From Symsagittifera roscoffensis (Eukaryota > Xenacoelomorpha > Acoela > Convolutidae): a stretch of 32,258 nucleotides of DNA. The DNA is taken from NCBI RefSeq assembly GCF_963678635.1, contig NW_026971369.1:1-32258 (forward strand), given 5' to 3'. Shown piece by piece: positions 1-12,602 of this stretch. The notes below the pieces were generated by a model. The model made no database searches. It worked only from the letters and a program-made list of their open reading frames with translations, and was not told the origin of the DNA. Each line of letters begins with the position of its first letter. Within the stretch, counting starts at the first letter, position 1. The translations under genes were made by a program, and so were the position numbers.

Positions 1-181
1 AAGTCTCATATATATATATTTTTGTGTCAAATGTATATGTTAGTTATGTTAGGAAAACTAAAAAAAAACTGAGTGATTGGAAAGTTTCATAAACATCCTT
101 TTGTTCTGATCTAAAACATGTTTTAAAATCTGTGAATACTTCATTCTGATTGATTAATACCACAATAATTACCTGTGAAGA

Positions 182-315
182 TTCTGGTTATTTGATATCA
201 AAATGTTGAAAAACCCATTTTGAGTAAAGGCTCAGTTCTGATTGGTTGATATCAAAAAGATAAAAGTTTTCTTTATAAGTAATGCTCGATTCTGATTGGT
301 TGATATCAAAACTTT
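182..315. repeat. 54-bp tandem repeat, about 2.5 copies
   Basis: Copies begin at 182, 236 and 290. Each starts with a TTCTG..TTGATATCAAAA core; the second and third cores are nearly identical and the first is more diverged. A weaker related core starts at 144 with shorter spacing. No coding potential is evident. Confidence 0.75.
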
Positions 316-462
316 TGAAACCTCCATGGTTAGATTGCATGATTTTTAGTTCAGCTTGGCGAAGTAGGATGATATCCATTCTGATTTTTTTTCACGTTAA
401 AATCAAAAATTAGGAAATTTTAATAAGTGTTTTTATTTACTTTTATTCAATTTTTCAGGCAA

Positions 463-725
463 TTCAACTCTTCTTATCTAAGAATTTGGGACATTCAAAA
501 CCTCCCGTTTATTTTCAAGTTCTTTCTTTTCTTATTGAGATTCCGTCACTAAATAGAAACAAAAAAGTTGCATGTTTTGAATGTGGCAGAGAATTCGCAC
601 AAAAAGATGCGTCAAGACATCGTAGAATTTGTCGTGTTTTGAAATGTCGAACTGTAACTTTTATACAATTAGCAGCGAGGAACTTTTTAATTATATCAAG
701 AAGAAGCCTTCTTATGTCAACGTAA
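463..725 (+). CDS. Zinc-finger-like exon or gene fragment
   Basis: The frame is open from a nematode-style splice acceptor (TTTTTCAG ending at 462) to a stop at 725; the first ATG is at 486. It encodes a single zinc-finger-like motif, CFECGREFAQKDASRHRRIC, with spacing C-x2-C-x11-H-x3-C, a C2HC variant of the classical C2H2 finger. The rest is basic and featureless. No neighbouring exon was found with confidence. It may be a fragment of a transcription factor or of a mobile-element protein carrying a single finger, or a chance ORF. The acceptor and the finger together are the only support. Confidence 0.3.
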
Positions 726-1854
726 TGGGCTAAACATGAAAAGGACGCTCAGAAGTCTCCAATCACACTCCAAGAAAAGGAGGAAATTATATATTTTTTT
801 GAAACATAACTGACCTAGAAAAGATTTGAAAACGTCTGTTTTTACTAGCCTTTGAAAGACTCAAAATACATCCTTCCCAACCAAAAAATTACTTCAATAT
901 ATAAATTCAGAGTTGAAACAGCAACATACAGGTATCAGAATGGGATTTTCAGCAAATGGTTTATGGTAATAATTCTGCTTTGGATTTTTGAACGTTCGTT
1001 GAAATTTTTCCATCTACAATTCAAGTTTCAAATTAAAATTGGTTCAAATTGGATTAAGTTGGAAGACAGTAGATGAAGGAGAAAGTGAGAAAATACTTAA
1101 TCGAGATTTAAACTCAATTTAATTCATTAGGAGTTTTGAGATAATTTACCTAAAGTTAGTTTATAAATTATATCCTGAGAAACAATTCAACAGAAAGTCT
1201 CAAAGATTTATATTTATGTGTTGATTATTGAAAAATTTGTTATAATTTGATAGAGTAGGTGAATTTATATGAAAACTCAGAAGTTTTGAGGATAGTTTTT
1301 GGGAAGTAAACCCAACCCATACATCTTTTGGAAGATGATACATGAAGCATAAATCAAAAAATTGCTTTCAAGATCTACATTCAAAAATTTGATGTGTAAG
1401 ATTTTTAGAGAAAATAAAATGGAGCTTGCCAACAAATTCTAAGCGAACTGATACTTCAGCAGAACCAGTTGTAGGATCTCTTTATTTAATGATATTTAAC
1501 ATGAAAAAACTCAATTACACACACAGTAAAAAGTTGTTCTGGTTAGCTTCAATTTTTTTCAATTAAAAAATTAGGTAGAACTAAAGAGTTTTTTGCCTGA
1601 TAATTTTTGAAAATTTTTCATTAAAACTTTTTGCCAATTGATTTCCTTTTCTAAATCGATTTTTTTATGAAGCGTTCTTTTAGAAGTTTTAAGAATTTAC
1701 AAAAATTAGGAACTAGGTTCTCTTGCAAATTTCAACTTCTCAAAACTCAACAGAAAAAACGCCTTCATTTTCTCAGTTCTTACTTGTGCTTTTAATTGCT
1801 TTAACTAGCACCGATTCTTTTCACTTGGACATTTTTGAGAAAACTTGACAAAAA
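726..1854. other. AT-rich spacer, no gene seen
   Basis: Low-complexity AT-rich DNA with short ORFs only. The ORF at 852-1076 has no recognisable motif and no convincing codon pattern. Confidence 0.5.
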
Positions 1855-4800
1855 TGAAAAATGAAAAGCAATTTGATAAATATTTTGCAAAAAAAGTGAT
1901 AGTTACTGATCCCAAAATTGTACTTTTGCTTAACTAATTTACTGTAGCAACTGAACAAGGTAACCTAAAGGAAAAATTTTTCAATTAAATGTTACTCATC
2001 AGACGTTATCAGTTCCAATTGTATCTCTGCTAGCAATATGTTCGTTCAATTGATACTATTTTCCTCCTAAATTCCCCAGTTCTGACTAAATTTTTTCTTA
2101 CAACGTGAGTTCAACAGCGAAAACATATATAATGAGCACAAAGCAAAAATAACCCTAAAATATAGAACATTTTGACGGAAAAATCATGAAAATCAAGTTC
2201 TAGAAGTAACAGAGAGATAATCATCAGTTATGAAGAAGATTTTGTTGTTTTTCATCCAATATCAAATATAATTTTAAGATAAAAGTACCCCATTTTTAAT
2301 CAAATAGCACTAAACTGTTTAACGTGATTTTTAACGTGAAAAAGTTCTCAGAAATTGTAATTTTTGTACAAATTTAAAATAATCATTGAGAAAGAGTTAA
2401 GGAGGAGTTTGATCTAGAAACTTTAATGAACCTTGCTAGGATTGTTCATTCGAATTGAGATTTTTCCCTAAATTGGACATAAAACCAGTTAACTACTCAA
2501 ATAAAAGTTTAAAAATTGAAAACTTTGAGTAAATGTGATTAGTTTCTACTTTATTTTCTCGAAAGTTACGATTAATTTAACTTTTTTCAGAAGAAATCGA
2601 AAACTTCAATGTTGATTCAGCTTATATGAGTTTTACTTTTAGTGTTCAGAGCCTTATATAACCCGCTTCTTGGCTCAAGTTAGGGTAAGGTTTATCGTAT
2701 TTCAAAATTTTGAAAAGTCCGTATTTTTATTAAGTTTTTTGTATCATTGTCTCAACATGATTCCAGTTAAAATACAATTTGAGGCTAATTTTAAAGTATA
2801 TTTTTTCAATTAGATCAGAAACACGAAAACAGCCGAAATCTTGAGTTTCAGCTAGATAGACTAAGAAAAAGGAAAATTATCTTATAAAACATTTAATAGC
2901 TCAAATTATATCAAATCTTATCGTGTTTTGAAGGTTTTTTGAAAAAATTTCTTAAAAAAAAAAATCCAAGCTTTTGCACATCTTACTATTGGCTAACCAT
3001 GAACCAAGAAATAATATCTTCACTACACAATCTACACGTAAAACTCAGCAATTACATAACTCGCGCCGAGGTTAATGCAAAGAAAACTAGACATTTTCAA
3101 ACAAAATTTAAAAAAATACCATCTTTTATACAATTCTCTTACTATCACACTGAAACCTTACCATTCCCAATCTTGATACAATGGGAAACCTTTGCTCTAT
3201 CATAATACAATGAATTTCTCTACGTATCCTAATACATGGGAAATTCGGGCGCCAAAAAATGGGAAAGTTATAACCTATCTTAATACAATAGAAAACTTAT
3301 TTTCTATCTCAATACATAGCCAGCTGTCCCGGAAACATATTCCCTATCTGAAAAAATAAAGGACAGCCGGTCCCCCCCCCCCGCCACTTCTGCTCACTCT
3401 TTTACTAGTAAAAACTCTAAAAAACTCTAAAAAACTCTGAAAAATGAAAAGCGATTTGATAAATATTTTGCAAGAAAAGTGATAGTTACTGATCCCAAAA
3501 ATGTACTTTTGCTTAACTAGTTTACTGTAGCAACTGAACAAGGTAACCTAAAGGAAAAATTTTTCAATTAAATGTTACTCATCAGACGTTATCAGTTCCA
3601 ATTGTATCTCTGCTAGCAATATGTTCGTTCAATTGATACTATTTTCCTTCTAAATTCCCCAGTTCTGACTAAATTTTTTCTTACAACGTGAGTTCAACAG
3701 CGAAAACATATATAATGAGCACAAAGCAAAAATAACCCTAAAATATAGAACATTTCGACGGAAAAATCATGAAAATCAAGTTCTAGAAGTAACAGAGAGA
3801 TAATCATCAGTTATGAAGAAGATTTTGTTGTTTTTCATCCAATATCAAATATAATTTTAAGATAAAAGTACCCCATTTTTAATCAAATAGCACTAAACAG
3901 TTTAACGTGATTTTTAACGTGAAAAAGTTCTCAGAAATTGTAATTTTTGTACAAATTTAAAATAATCATTGAGAAAGAGTTAAGGAGGAGTTTGATCTAG
4001 AAACTTTAATGAACCTTGCTAGGATTGTTCATTCGAATTGAGATTTTTCTTTAAATTGGACATAAAACCAGTTAACTACTCAAATAAAAGTTTAAAAATT
4101 GAAAACTTTGAGTAAATGTGATTAGTTTCTACTTTATTTTCTCGAAAGTTACGATTAATTTAACTTTTTTCAGAAGAAATCGAAAATTTCAATGTTGATT
4201 CAGCTTATATGAGTTTTACTTTTAGTGTTCAGAGCCTTATATAACCCTCTTCTTGGCTCAAGTTAGGGTAAGATTTATCGTATTTCAATATTTTGAAAAA
4301 TTCGTATTTTTATTAAGTTTTTCGTATCATTGTCTCAACATGATTCCAGTTAAAATACAATTTGAGCCTAATTTTAAAGTATATTTTTTCAATTAGATCA
4401 GAAACAACGAAAATAGCCAAAATCTTGAGTTTCAGCTAGATAGACTAAGAAAAAGGAAAATTATCTAAAATATTTAATAGCTCAAATTATATCAAATCTT
4501 ATCGTGTTTTGAAGGTTTTTTGAAAAAATTTCTTTAAAAAAAAAAAAAAATCCAAGCTTTTGCACATTTTACTATTGGCTAACCATGAACCAAGAAATAA
4601 TATATTCACTACACAATCTACACGTAAAACTCAGCAATTACATAACTCGCGCCGAGGTTAATGCAAAGAAAACTAGACATTTTCAAACAAAAATTTTAAA
4701 AAAAATACCGTTTTTTATACAATTCTCTTACTATCACACTGAAACCTTACCATTCCCAATCTTGATACAATGGGAAACCTTTGCTCTATCATAATACAAT

Positions 4801-5527
4801 GAATTTCTCTACGTATCCTAATACATGGGAAATTTGGGCGCCAAAAAATGGGAAAATTATAACCTATCTTAATACAATAGAAAACTTATTTTCTATCTCA
4901 ATACATAGCCAGCTGTCCCGGAAACATATTCCCTATCTGAAAAAATAAAGGACAGCCGGCCCCCCCCCCCGCCACTTCTGCTCACTCTTTTACTAGTAAA
5001 AACTCTAAAAAACTCTAAAAAACTCTGAAAAATGAAAAGCGATTTGATAAATATTTTGCAAGAAAAGTGATAGTTACTGATCCCAAAACTGTACTTTTGC
5101 TTAATTAGTTTACTGTAGCAACTGAACAAGGTAACCTAAAGGAAAAATTTTTCAATTAAATGTTACTCATCAGACGTTATAAGTTCCAATTGTATCTCTG
5201 CTAGCAATATGTTCGTTCAATTGATACTATTTTCCTTCTAAATTCCCCAGTTCTGACTAAATTTTTTCTTACAACGTGAGTTCAACAGCGAAAACATATA
5301 TAATGAGCACAAAGCAAAAATAACCCTAAAATATAGAACATTTCGACGGAAAAATCATGAAAATCAAGTTCTAGAAGTAACAGAGAGATAATCATCAGTT
5401 ATGAAGAAGATTTTGTTGTTTTTCATCCAATATCAAATATAATTTTAAGATAAAAGTACCCCATTTTTAATCAAATAGCACTAAACAGTTTAACGTGATT
5501 TTTAACGTGAAAAAGTTCTCAGAAATT
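1855..5527. repeat. Large tandem repeat, period about 1.58 kb, 2.3 copies
   Basis: Unit 1 runs from about 1855 to 3437, unit 2 from 3438 to 5025, and a truncated unit 3 from 5026 to about 5527. The landmark AGTTACTGATCCC lies at 1901, 3484 and 5072, giving periods of 1583 and 1588. Copies differ by scattered substitutions and by length changes in A and C runs, so they are close to identical and probably recent. Each full unit carries a C-run before GCCACTTC, a small array of TATCNTAATACA-like motifs, and a junction of three AAAACTCTAA-like decamers. ORFs inside the units (2939-3205, 4585-4794, 3344-3541, 4893-5129) are not conserved in length between units and are not called as genes. Confidence 0.9.
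3155..3345. repeat. Degenerate array of TATCNTAATACAAT motifs inside the 1.58-kb unit
   Basis: About five copies of a motif resembling ATC.TAATACAATGGGAAA occur at irregular spacing. The same array recurs in the second unit at about 4755-4910. It is non-coding and of unknown function. Confidence 0.5.
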
Positions 5528-6875
5528 TGAAATTTAAAGCCATCTGCTGATGTGACGTAAATAGCAATCTCCAAAAACGAACGTGGAAATGGCGCGAAAA
5601 AATAAAAATTATTTCTCGTTTCGAAGGTGAAATTTAATTCTCAGATTTCCCTGCGGAATAAAAGCTTAACATTTTGACCCATTTTTCTCAAATAGGGTTA
5701 ACGTCAACAAAAAGCGCCATTGATAGATCGTTCTAGAAATTCAAAGAGCTTTTAGGTCAGATATTTTTTTCTCCGCAATTCGAATTAAAAAATTCAAAAA
5801 TAAGTCAGTGTTTTGATTTCTGTTTACTTGCGTTCATTGACTCTTTTCCAATTGTCTGCTTTGTTTTATTCCTGTCATTGTTAAATCTAACAACCTCTGA
5901 CTTTTTTTATTTTTTAGTGTATAAGATTGAAGTGATTTTCACTTATATGATATGATGATTTTCTTGTTTGTTTGTTTTTTTTCAGGAAAACCCAGTTGTT
6001 TTCGCTCAAATTTGTTTTTTCGCTCAAAAATGTGTGACTTTTGATGACTTTTTGAATAAATTATCAGTTCCTTTATCAAATGAAGACAAACTTTTAAGAC
6101 AAACAAAGATGTAGAAATAAGTAAGAGAGCTAAAAACAACCTCTTCTAAATCTTGATTTGAAAAAAAATTCCTTCGACAAAAACATGTTTAAAAAAGAAA
6201 ACGTTGAACAAAACATCAATAAAAAAATTTGAATTAAGCCAAAATTGAAGAAAAAAAATGTATCTTTGAACCATTTAAAATAATGCGTCCGGAAACCTAT
6301 GAATACAATCATTAAGTGAAATAAAATCAAATAGAATTTTTTTAAAAGTAACAGTGAAAAACCTAAAAAACACATTGAAACTACAATATAACAAGTTAAT
6401 ACAACAAGTGTATACACAAAAAGATAAAAAATATAAGGATTACAACCATTTAATCAGTAAAAGTAGCAGACCGCAGCTCAAGTTGACAGAGTAGAACAAC
6501 ATATGCCTCTAGTAATTTCGAACAAAATCATTAAAAATTCTAGGTCGATTTACTTCTGAAACATTAGCTTGCTTGGTCTTTTTTTCAACTGAAATGGTTA
6601 TCTTTAATAAAAGGATTATATCCACTGAGAAAAGAACTTTTAAAAAAATCGATAAATTTAGAGAAAAAAATACAAAATAGGTAAAAAAAACGAGCAATTT
6701 CATCTGCAGCAAAAAAAAACTATAAAAACAACCGATCAAACAACCACCAAAAACAAAAGTTTGAACCACCTGTGATACTTGAAATTAGAAAAAAATAAAA
6801 AAGTTTTTTCTGAGAGTATTGATTTCAAGTCTTTCTTTCATTTAAGTTTTTCTTTAATTTCATTTTTCAAACCAA
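5528..6875. other. AT-rich spacer, no gene seen
   Basis: The third repeat unit stops abruptly at about 5527. The first 250 bases after it are slightly richer in GC and contain a GGCGCGAAAAA stretch. The hydrophobic minus-strand ORFs here (5939-6139, 6130-6417, 6509-6769) reflect T-rich composition and are not supported as genes. Confidence 0.45.
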
Positions 6876-7202
6876 TCACTCCCACATAATACCAAACAAA
6901 TTAGTCGAAAAAACGTTCGGGAAATAGGCCGCCAAAGTTAAAGCCGACCTCTTCCAGCGCCGAAATACTAAAAAACCTTTTCGGTACAGACAAAAAATTC
7001 TGCAAAAAACACTTATTATGAACCCAGGGGCCATGCCTAAAATGCAACTACTACACACTATAAAAAACATGGTGATACTGAAACGATTACCTCTTAGTTC
7101 ATTTTGCGAACAAAGTTTTTTACGGGAAGAATTTTCATTTTTGCGTAATGTCATGCAAGTAGGTGTTAAGTTCTTAACATAAACTTCTTCAATCTGAGCC
7201 AT
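6876..7202 (-). CDS. Possible small spliced gene, unknown product
   Basis: On the minus strand an ATG at 7202 opens a short segment of ordinary amino-acid composition (MAQIEEVYVKNLTPT...) that ends near a possible donor (AGAG|GTAATC, about 7091). A TTTTTTGCAG acceptor near 7003 opens a second stretch ending ...FGGLFPERFFD and a stop near 6903. The region between them translates as hydrophobic, intron-like sequence. The reading phases do not join cleanly with this donor and acceptor, so the model is not secure. No family is recognised. It could be a gene fragment or chance. Confidence 0.25.
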   Translation of the reverse strand: MAQIEEVYVKNLTPTCMTLRKNENSSRKKLCSQNELRGNRFSITMFFIVCSSCILGMAPGFIISVFCRIFCLYRKGFLVFRRWKRSALTLAAYFPNVFSTNLFGIMWE

Positions 7203-8248
7203 AGAAAAAACAATTTTAAACTAAAACTAATAAATTAACTCTAACTAGCCTCAGAAAAAAGCTTTCAATAAAATCTTTTTGATTCGTTAGTCATGTTTGG
7301 CAGTCAACTGTAGTCAATCATGGTCAATTAGCGTTAAGTTTTTTAGCGTAAAGTTGGAACAAATTTGACAAAAAAATGTTCTCGTTTTACTAATGTCATC
7401 GGAATTTTCGGAGTTAATTTTTATATTTTTAAATTTGTTCCACTTGATCGTGAATTAGCTGCCGAATTGCGAACGCAATTTGTATTTATACAGTTTTTCG
7501 TGAGTTAGTTGCGCAATTGAGGGATGACACTAATTAAGGGATGACAGATATTACCGGTATATTCATAAAGAGATAAAACATACAAGGACTTTAAAAAATG
7601 AATTGATGAATTTATGCCAGATTGACCTAAGCCCGGAAAACCGTCAGTTAAGGAGTCTTAAGTTATCTAAAAATCGAAAGAAACAAACGCTGAAATAAGT
7701 CAGTTTTGGACTTTTTAGGAGTTTTGGAGTCAGTTTTGACTGTTAAAAGCATGCTGATTGGTTGAGACATTTCAGACATTCGGTTTTTCTGTCATGAAAA
7801 AAGACCCCAAACACGTAGTTTGCCCCCTAAAATTATTCCCATATCGGTAAGTTCCATTTAAAATCCTGTTTAACCATTGCCACTAAGCAATTGATTGCCG
7901 AGAATAGTGTATCATTCAAGCTACTAATGATCAAAACCAACTCTAATAGCGCAATAAACAGTTGCACAATTATTGCCAGTTTATTTTCAAAATAATTTTA
8001 AATAACAGCAGTTTTCATGTTCATCAATTTTTTTTGTAAATTTATAGAACAGTGCTATCTATAAATTGTAATTTTTCAGTTTTTCACTTAAAAATACTCT
8101 TTTGCGATTGGTCCAGTACTTTTTTATTGTTACTCACAGTCGATTCTGATTTGATTTTCTTTACTTTTTTTTTCTTTAACATTATAGTTAATTGCAGTCT
8201 GATTGGTCTATTCTTATTGAATCTATCTCTTCTGTTATCTTTTCACCT
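7203..8248. other. Spacer, no gene seen
   Basis: AT-rich with scattered short direct repeats such as GGGATGACA (about 7520-7550) and several GATTGG boxes. No supported gene. Confidence 0.45.
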
Positions 8249-8391
8249 GTGACTGAAGGTGGCTTAGTCCAGTGCCCCCTGAGGTGCGTCTCCTCAGCCC
8301 TTGTAGGGGGGCATCCTCTGGGTGCAGAAGTCGACCTGGACCGGTGGCAAGTCCTCTCTCAACTCATCCGGCATGATGTACGGTACCGCTA
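8249..8391 (-). other. GC-rich, exon-like island
   Basis: A roughly 143-bp block of high GC sits in AT-rich DNA. On the minus strand it is bounded by a TTTTTCTTAG-type acceptor (about 8392) and a CAG|GTGAAAAG donor (about 8248), as expected of a nematode exon. One minus frame reads IMPDELREDLPPVQVDF... for about 33 codons, then stops just after a run of six Cs; shifting one base at that run opens the rest of the block. The plus strand also has an ORF through it (8192-8392). No family is recognised. It may be a stranded exon or a fragment of a mobile element. Confidence 0.35.
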
Positions 8392-10189
8392 AGAAAAACA
8401 CTGACAAATTAGAATCATAAAGATATCTTAAATATTACAGAGCTTTAAAACTGAAAAAGGACCAGAATATTGCGTTCTTTGAAGCTGAAGTGCACTGGTT
8501 ACGCTCATCGATTAAACACTTTCTGCATTCCGTCATTTCGGCATGGGATTAGCACCTAGTGGTATATAAGCTAGCCAAAGAGTAATCCATCTGAATTAAG
8601 AAAAACAGCCAAAAACACTAAACTTCGTTTAAGTTTTTCATTATTTAACAATAAACATAGACAACAGAAAGCTGAAAAAGATTAAATTAAAGCAAGTAAA
8701 CAGAAATCCCAACTTTTGAGCTTTCAAGAAAAAAATGAAGCCATTTTTTTGCAACGAAGAACGCATCATAGAAAGTGTCCATCTTTCAACTTAATTTTAC
8801 ACCACATTAAACTTAAATTTCTGTATTCTAAGAGCTATGAATGAGGAAAAGTCGATTCTCATTCGATATTAGTAAGGCATATTCATGAATAAACATGATT
8901 TCATACAAGCGCTTTTTTGGTGTGATATTTAAGCGTGGGGATTTTGAGATCCAGCATTAGCTCCTTTTTTTAGAGAAAACAATGACACATTAGCTCAACC
9001 AGTTAATCTGTATTGTTCGGCTTCTAACCTTAACAGGTTTATTGGCCCGGTTTAAAAAATGCTAAAGTGAAACTGCTTTTCTAGAGGTTAAAAAAATGGC
9101 ACAAGATGAAACTTTGATCCTAGCGAATTTTTACATGTTTTTGAATGGATTTTTCTGTCGTTATCATATTTCAGTTATGATCAATTTTAGTGTAGTTTGT
9201 AGCCTCACGATCGACTAAAATATTAACGCATTATTCCGCGCAGAGCCGATGTTCTAACTTGGCACCTGGAAGTGTGGTTTGGAAGCCTTCTGGATACCCG
9301 AAAAAAACGTTTTTTAACATACTGAATATCAAAAAATCAAAAATTCGATAATTTTCGTATCGTGAAGGAGGGGAAGATTGGTCATCCCTCCATTTTTTTA
9401 GTGTTTTAACACTGAATCTACAAACAATGCAAAACAAAGCAAAAAACAGTATATTACAAAAACAACTTAAAAGGTAATAGAAAAAAATAAAAGACAAAAA
9501 AAACAGAAAAATTTGAAGAGCGTTTTTTTTCAAACAAAGTGCGATCCAACTTTGCTGTAAAATGTTGTTTGATGAAAAAAATTTTGTAATGCAACTGATC
9601 GAAACAGTCGATTGCTTTAGTTATGTTTGTACCTATACTGTGGTGTTATTTGAGTATTTAAGCTTGTTGGTAATAGATGTTGGAGCTGAGCTGAGGGGGA
9701 GGGGGTTGCCTCGATATTCCCAAGTATTTATATAGGCTAATTCGCAAAAAAAACCTTGAAGCGCGTCATCTGTTTGGTAAGTATCATTGGTGTATTATGT
9801 GTCGATTGAGAAATGGAGGTTTTAAAGTATGTTTTTTGGTACATTTTAAATCAACGGTATGAGTTTCTGCAGGAAATTTAAGATTTCTTTTTCAAATTGG
9901 AACAAAAAAATGTCCATGCGATTCAAGAAGAGGCAATTCACATTGAGCTACGACTTGTTTTATATAGTGTTCTAATTAATTATGCTCAATATAGCTGAAA
10001 ACTTCTATAACTTTATGGAAAAAAAACAAGTACTTTTTGAGAAAAAAAAAACATTAAATTACAAACAAAGAATAAAAATTACTACATTGTGTTTTAAGTT
10101 TACCGCAACTTTATAGAAACAATCAAAGAATCAATAAAATAATGACATCAAGCAACAGTTTTCTAAAAAAATTCATATAACTTCAATGA
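8392..10189. other. Spacer with weak promoter-like signals
   Basis: No supported gene. A TATA-like TGGTATATAAG lies at 8562-8572 and another (ATTTATATAGG) near 9725-9736, followed by a GTAAGTATC donor-like site near 9778. A minus-strand ORF at 9231-9533 is hydrophobic at its start and more ordinary at its end (about 9231-9300), but has no recognisable motif. Confidence 0.35.
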
Positions 10190-10199
10190 TTTTGTTTGA

Positions 10200-12602
10200 A
10201 TTCCACCTAATTGAACTTGTCTTTTGGTCCAGAAAATTGAAGTATTTTCTTTTTCTGCTCATACGTAGCAACCATTTGATTTACAGCTATGAACCCACTG
10301 TTTCTCCAGCACTCTAACATAGTTTGCCATGGGTCTGTCTCCAGAAACTTCTAGAACCCACTTCTAGGTTTTTTGTGTTTTTATGACCGCTGCAACTTTT
10401 TTGAGGAAACAAATTAATTTTTCCACCTACCTCGAAGAAATCTCTGCAACCAATTCCCTGAATTCTTATCAAATTATTCTTTTTTGCTGGTTAAAAACAG
10501 TTTTGCTGGTTGAATTCTTCTCAGCAAGTGTTAAATGATGCAAGTCTGTGTCCAACTCCAATTCTTCAAACTTATTTACATTTCAGAATTTATCAAAAAA
10601 ATATATAGAAGAGCTCCAGAGCTGCAGTATGAAAAAACAAACAATGATAGTTTTTCTGTGCTCAATGGTTTATTTCGAACAGTCTACACCATAAAAGTTT
10701 TTCTCAACTGCCTTCAGTTTTTTGAATTAGGGTTCCTTAAAAGCTTTTTGTGTTTTCCATCATTCAAATATTTCGTAATCGTGTGTCTAGATTGATCCAG
10801 TTTTTGAAAACCGTAAGAAGAGTTACCTAAACCTTTCAAAGTTTCTGCTACAGCTTCTGAGAGAAGGTTTCCATCTCCTCAAATTATAGCATCAGCCACT
10901 GACTGTATGACTTATTGAAGCGTTTTCTGAAAAGTTTTGTACAAAGCGCTAAATTTTAGTGCAATCCAAGTTCCAAATAAACAACTACAAAAAGAGCGAT
11001 AACCGTTCCGGTTTCCAATTTGACACCAGATATCAGCCTTGTCTGAGAAGTTTTTGTATTTCAATCTCAATAGCAAGTTTTTTTATTTAGGCTCAAAAAA
11101 AATTTTTTCCAAGTTCGGTGTTTTTGAAAAGGGTGTGAAGTTTGGCACAATTTTTTTTTCATTTCATCTGAAATTACTAAACCCCAAAGAAAAAGACCAG
11201 AAAAATGCATCTTTGCTAAAAGAGTCTGGAGAAAAAAAAATTGGTAGAAAAAACGGGTATGAAATGATGCTTGATCTTGTCATTGGTTATGAAATCACAA
11301 ACCTTCAACAATTTGTATCTTTTCCTGTTAATGTACTCCCCCTCATGTCATCAATCTCTCCATTTTTTGTGGACTTTGTGGACAGGAACAAAAGTGGTAT
11401 TACTGTCCCATTGCATCAAATACAGTCCATGTTAAAACTGTGCGATGAAACAGATGTGCATTCTGGTCTTGTTAATTTTTCTAAAAAGACATGACCATCT
11501 GCTCACAGTTGCGAGTTCTTTTATGTCTCTCCTCTAACTTCTAAATACTGGGATTAAGCTAATACCTCCTGTACAGTCCTGTTGGCATGTTTTGACACAT
11601 TGAGTCTATTTAATGAATTTTTGATGAATTTCTCATCAAGTACAGTTTTTCGAGTAAACCCAATGAAATTGCCACCGGTCATGTATGTCGTCTCCTGTTT
11701 TTTTTTCACAGATACAGGTTTGCTAGATTTGGAAATGCTAATTCAAATTTTCATTCTGTTATGATGAAACAGAGTAATTTTTTGCATTATTTCAAGCAAA
11801 ATAAGAACAAAATTTATATTGCTCGAGCACTGCAAAAAGTTCTAGGCACTCCCTTTTTTTCCAAGTCTCTGGTAGGTAATTGTAATTTTCCCAACCATAT
11901 TGGGGCACATCCTTGATTTGAGGCTTTTTGAGCTATTTTTTTTCATCAAGCTCACTTTTTCGTAGTTTTTCATGGTCGGTAGGGTCTCGGTCTAGAGTAT
12001 CGTTGTTTCTTAGTTTACTGAAATGTTTTGTATGGTCCAAATTCTGGCAAATCAAGTTTGTCTGGCTTATCTAACCACTCATCGGGTAGGAATACATTTG
12101 TTACGCTAGTTCTATAGGCTTTCAAAAAGGAGACCTGAACTGATTCTCCATCCAGAAACTTCCATATGTCAAAAAATGATGGATCTCCAAATTGGAAAGA
12201 AATAAAACCGTGTGCTTTTTTGATGAATGATGTTTCCCCAAGTAAGGGAATAGGTAAGATTCGGTTCAAATCATATCTACCACTTTTAAATCCATTCACA
12301 AGTAATTTTTTTTGACATCTCCTTACATATCTCTGCAGATTTTTTTCCAAATTAATCACTTGATTTTTCTAAATTCGCAAAAAAATGGTATGACATCTCA
12401 GCTTCTTCCAAATCTTCAACGCATTCAATTTTGATGAAATCTGTTACTCTAATTCTTTTCGCCTCACTCGTTCAAATGATCACAAACACTTTTCATTCTT
12501 TCAGTGACACCTACTTTTAAGTCTAAAATTTTTGTTCTCATCTCCAGCCTACTTGTCTCAGCCAAATATTCGAGCTTGCTTGCAAGTTTTGTATCCTTGG
12601 CC
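10200..12602 (-). pseudogene. Decayed protein-primed family B DNA polymerase (Polinton/Maverick or plasmid type)
   Basis: Pieces appear in family order on the minus strand, separated by frameshifts and stops. A coiled-coil-like N-terminal piece lies at 12602-12470. The longest open piece (12359-12015) contains NGFKSGRYDLNRI (about 12300-12264), which matches the exonuclease II neighbourhood, followed by ...SFQFGDPSFFDIWKFL and a PDEWLDKPDKLD segment typical of this family. Next come ENYNYLPETWKK (about 11890), then GFTRKTVLDEKFIKNS (about 11665-11618). LKGLGNSSYGFQKLDQSR (10832-10780) is the motif B region, ELDTD (about 10555-10541) is the motif C aspartates, and a basic C-terminal piece lies at 10270-10216. 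The usual motif A (SLYP-like) was not found in an open frame. The enzyme normally copies linear protein-primed elements; this copy cannot encode it. Recognition rests on remembered family patterns. Confidence 0.75.

Noticed and set aside
2939-3205. Plus-strand ORFs repeated in the tandem units (also 4585-4794)
   Set aside because: The start and length change between units and indels occur in A runs; there is no motif. They are by-products of the repeat.
5939-6769. Minus-strand hydrophobic ORFs suggesting membrane proteins
   Set aside because: Phe/Leu/Ile-rich translations are expected from T-rich DNA and there is no other support.
8192-8392. Plus-strand ORF through the GC-rich island
   Set aside because: Splice-like signals and the more natural reading are on the minus strand.
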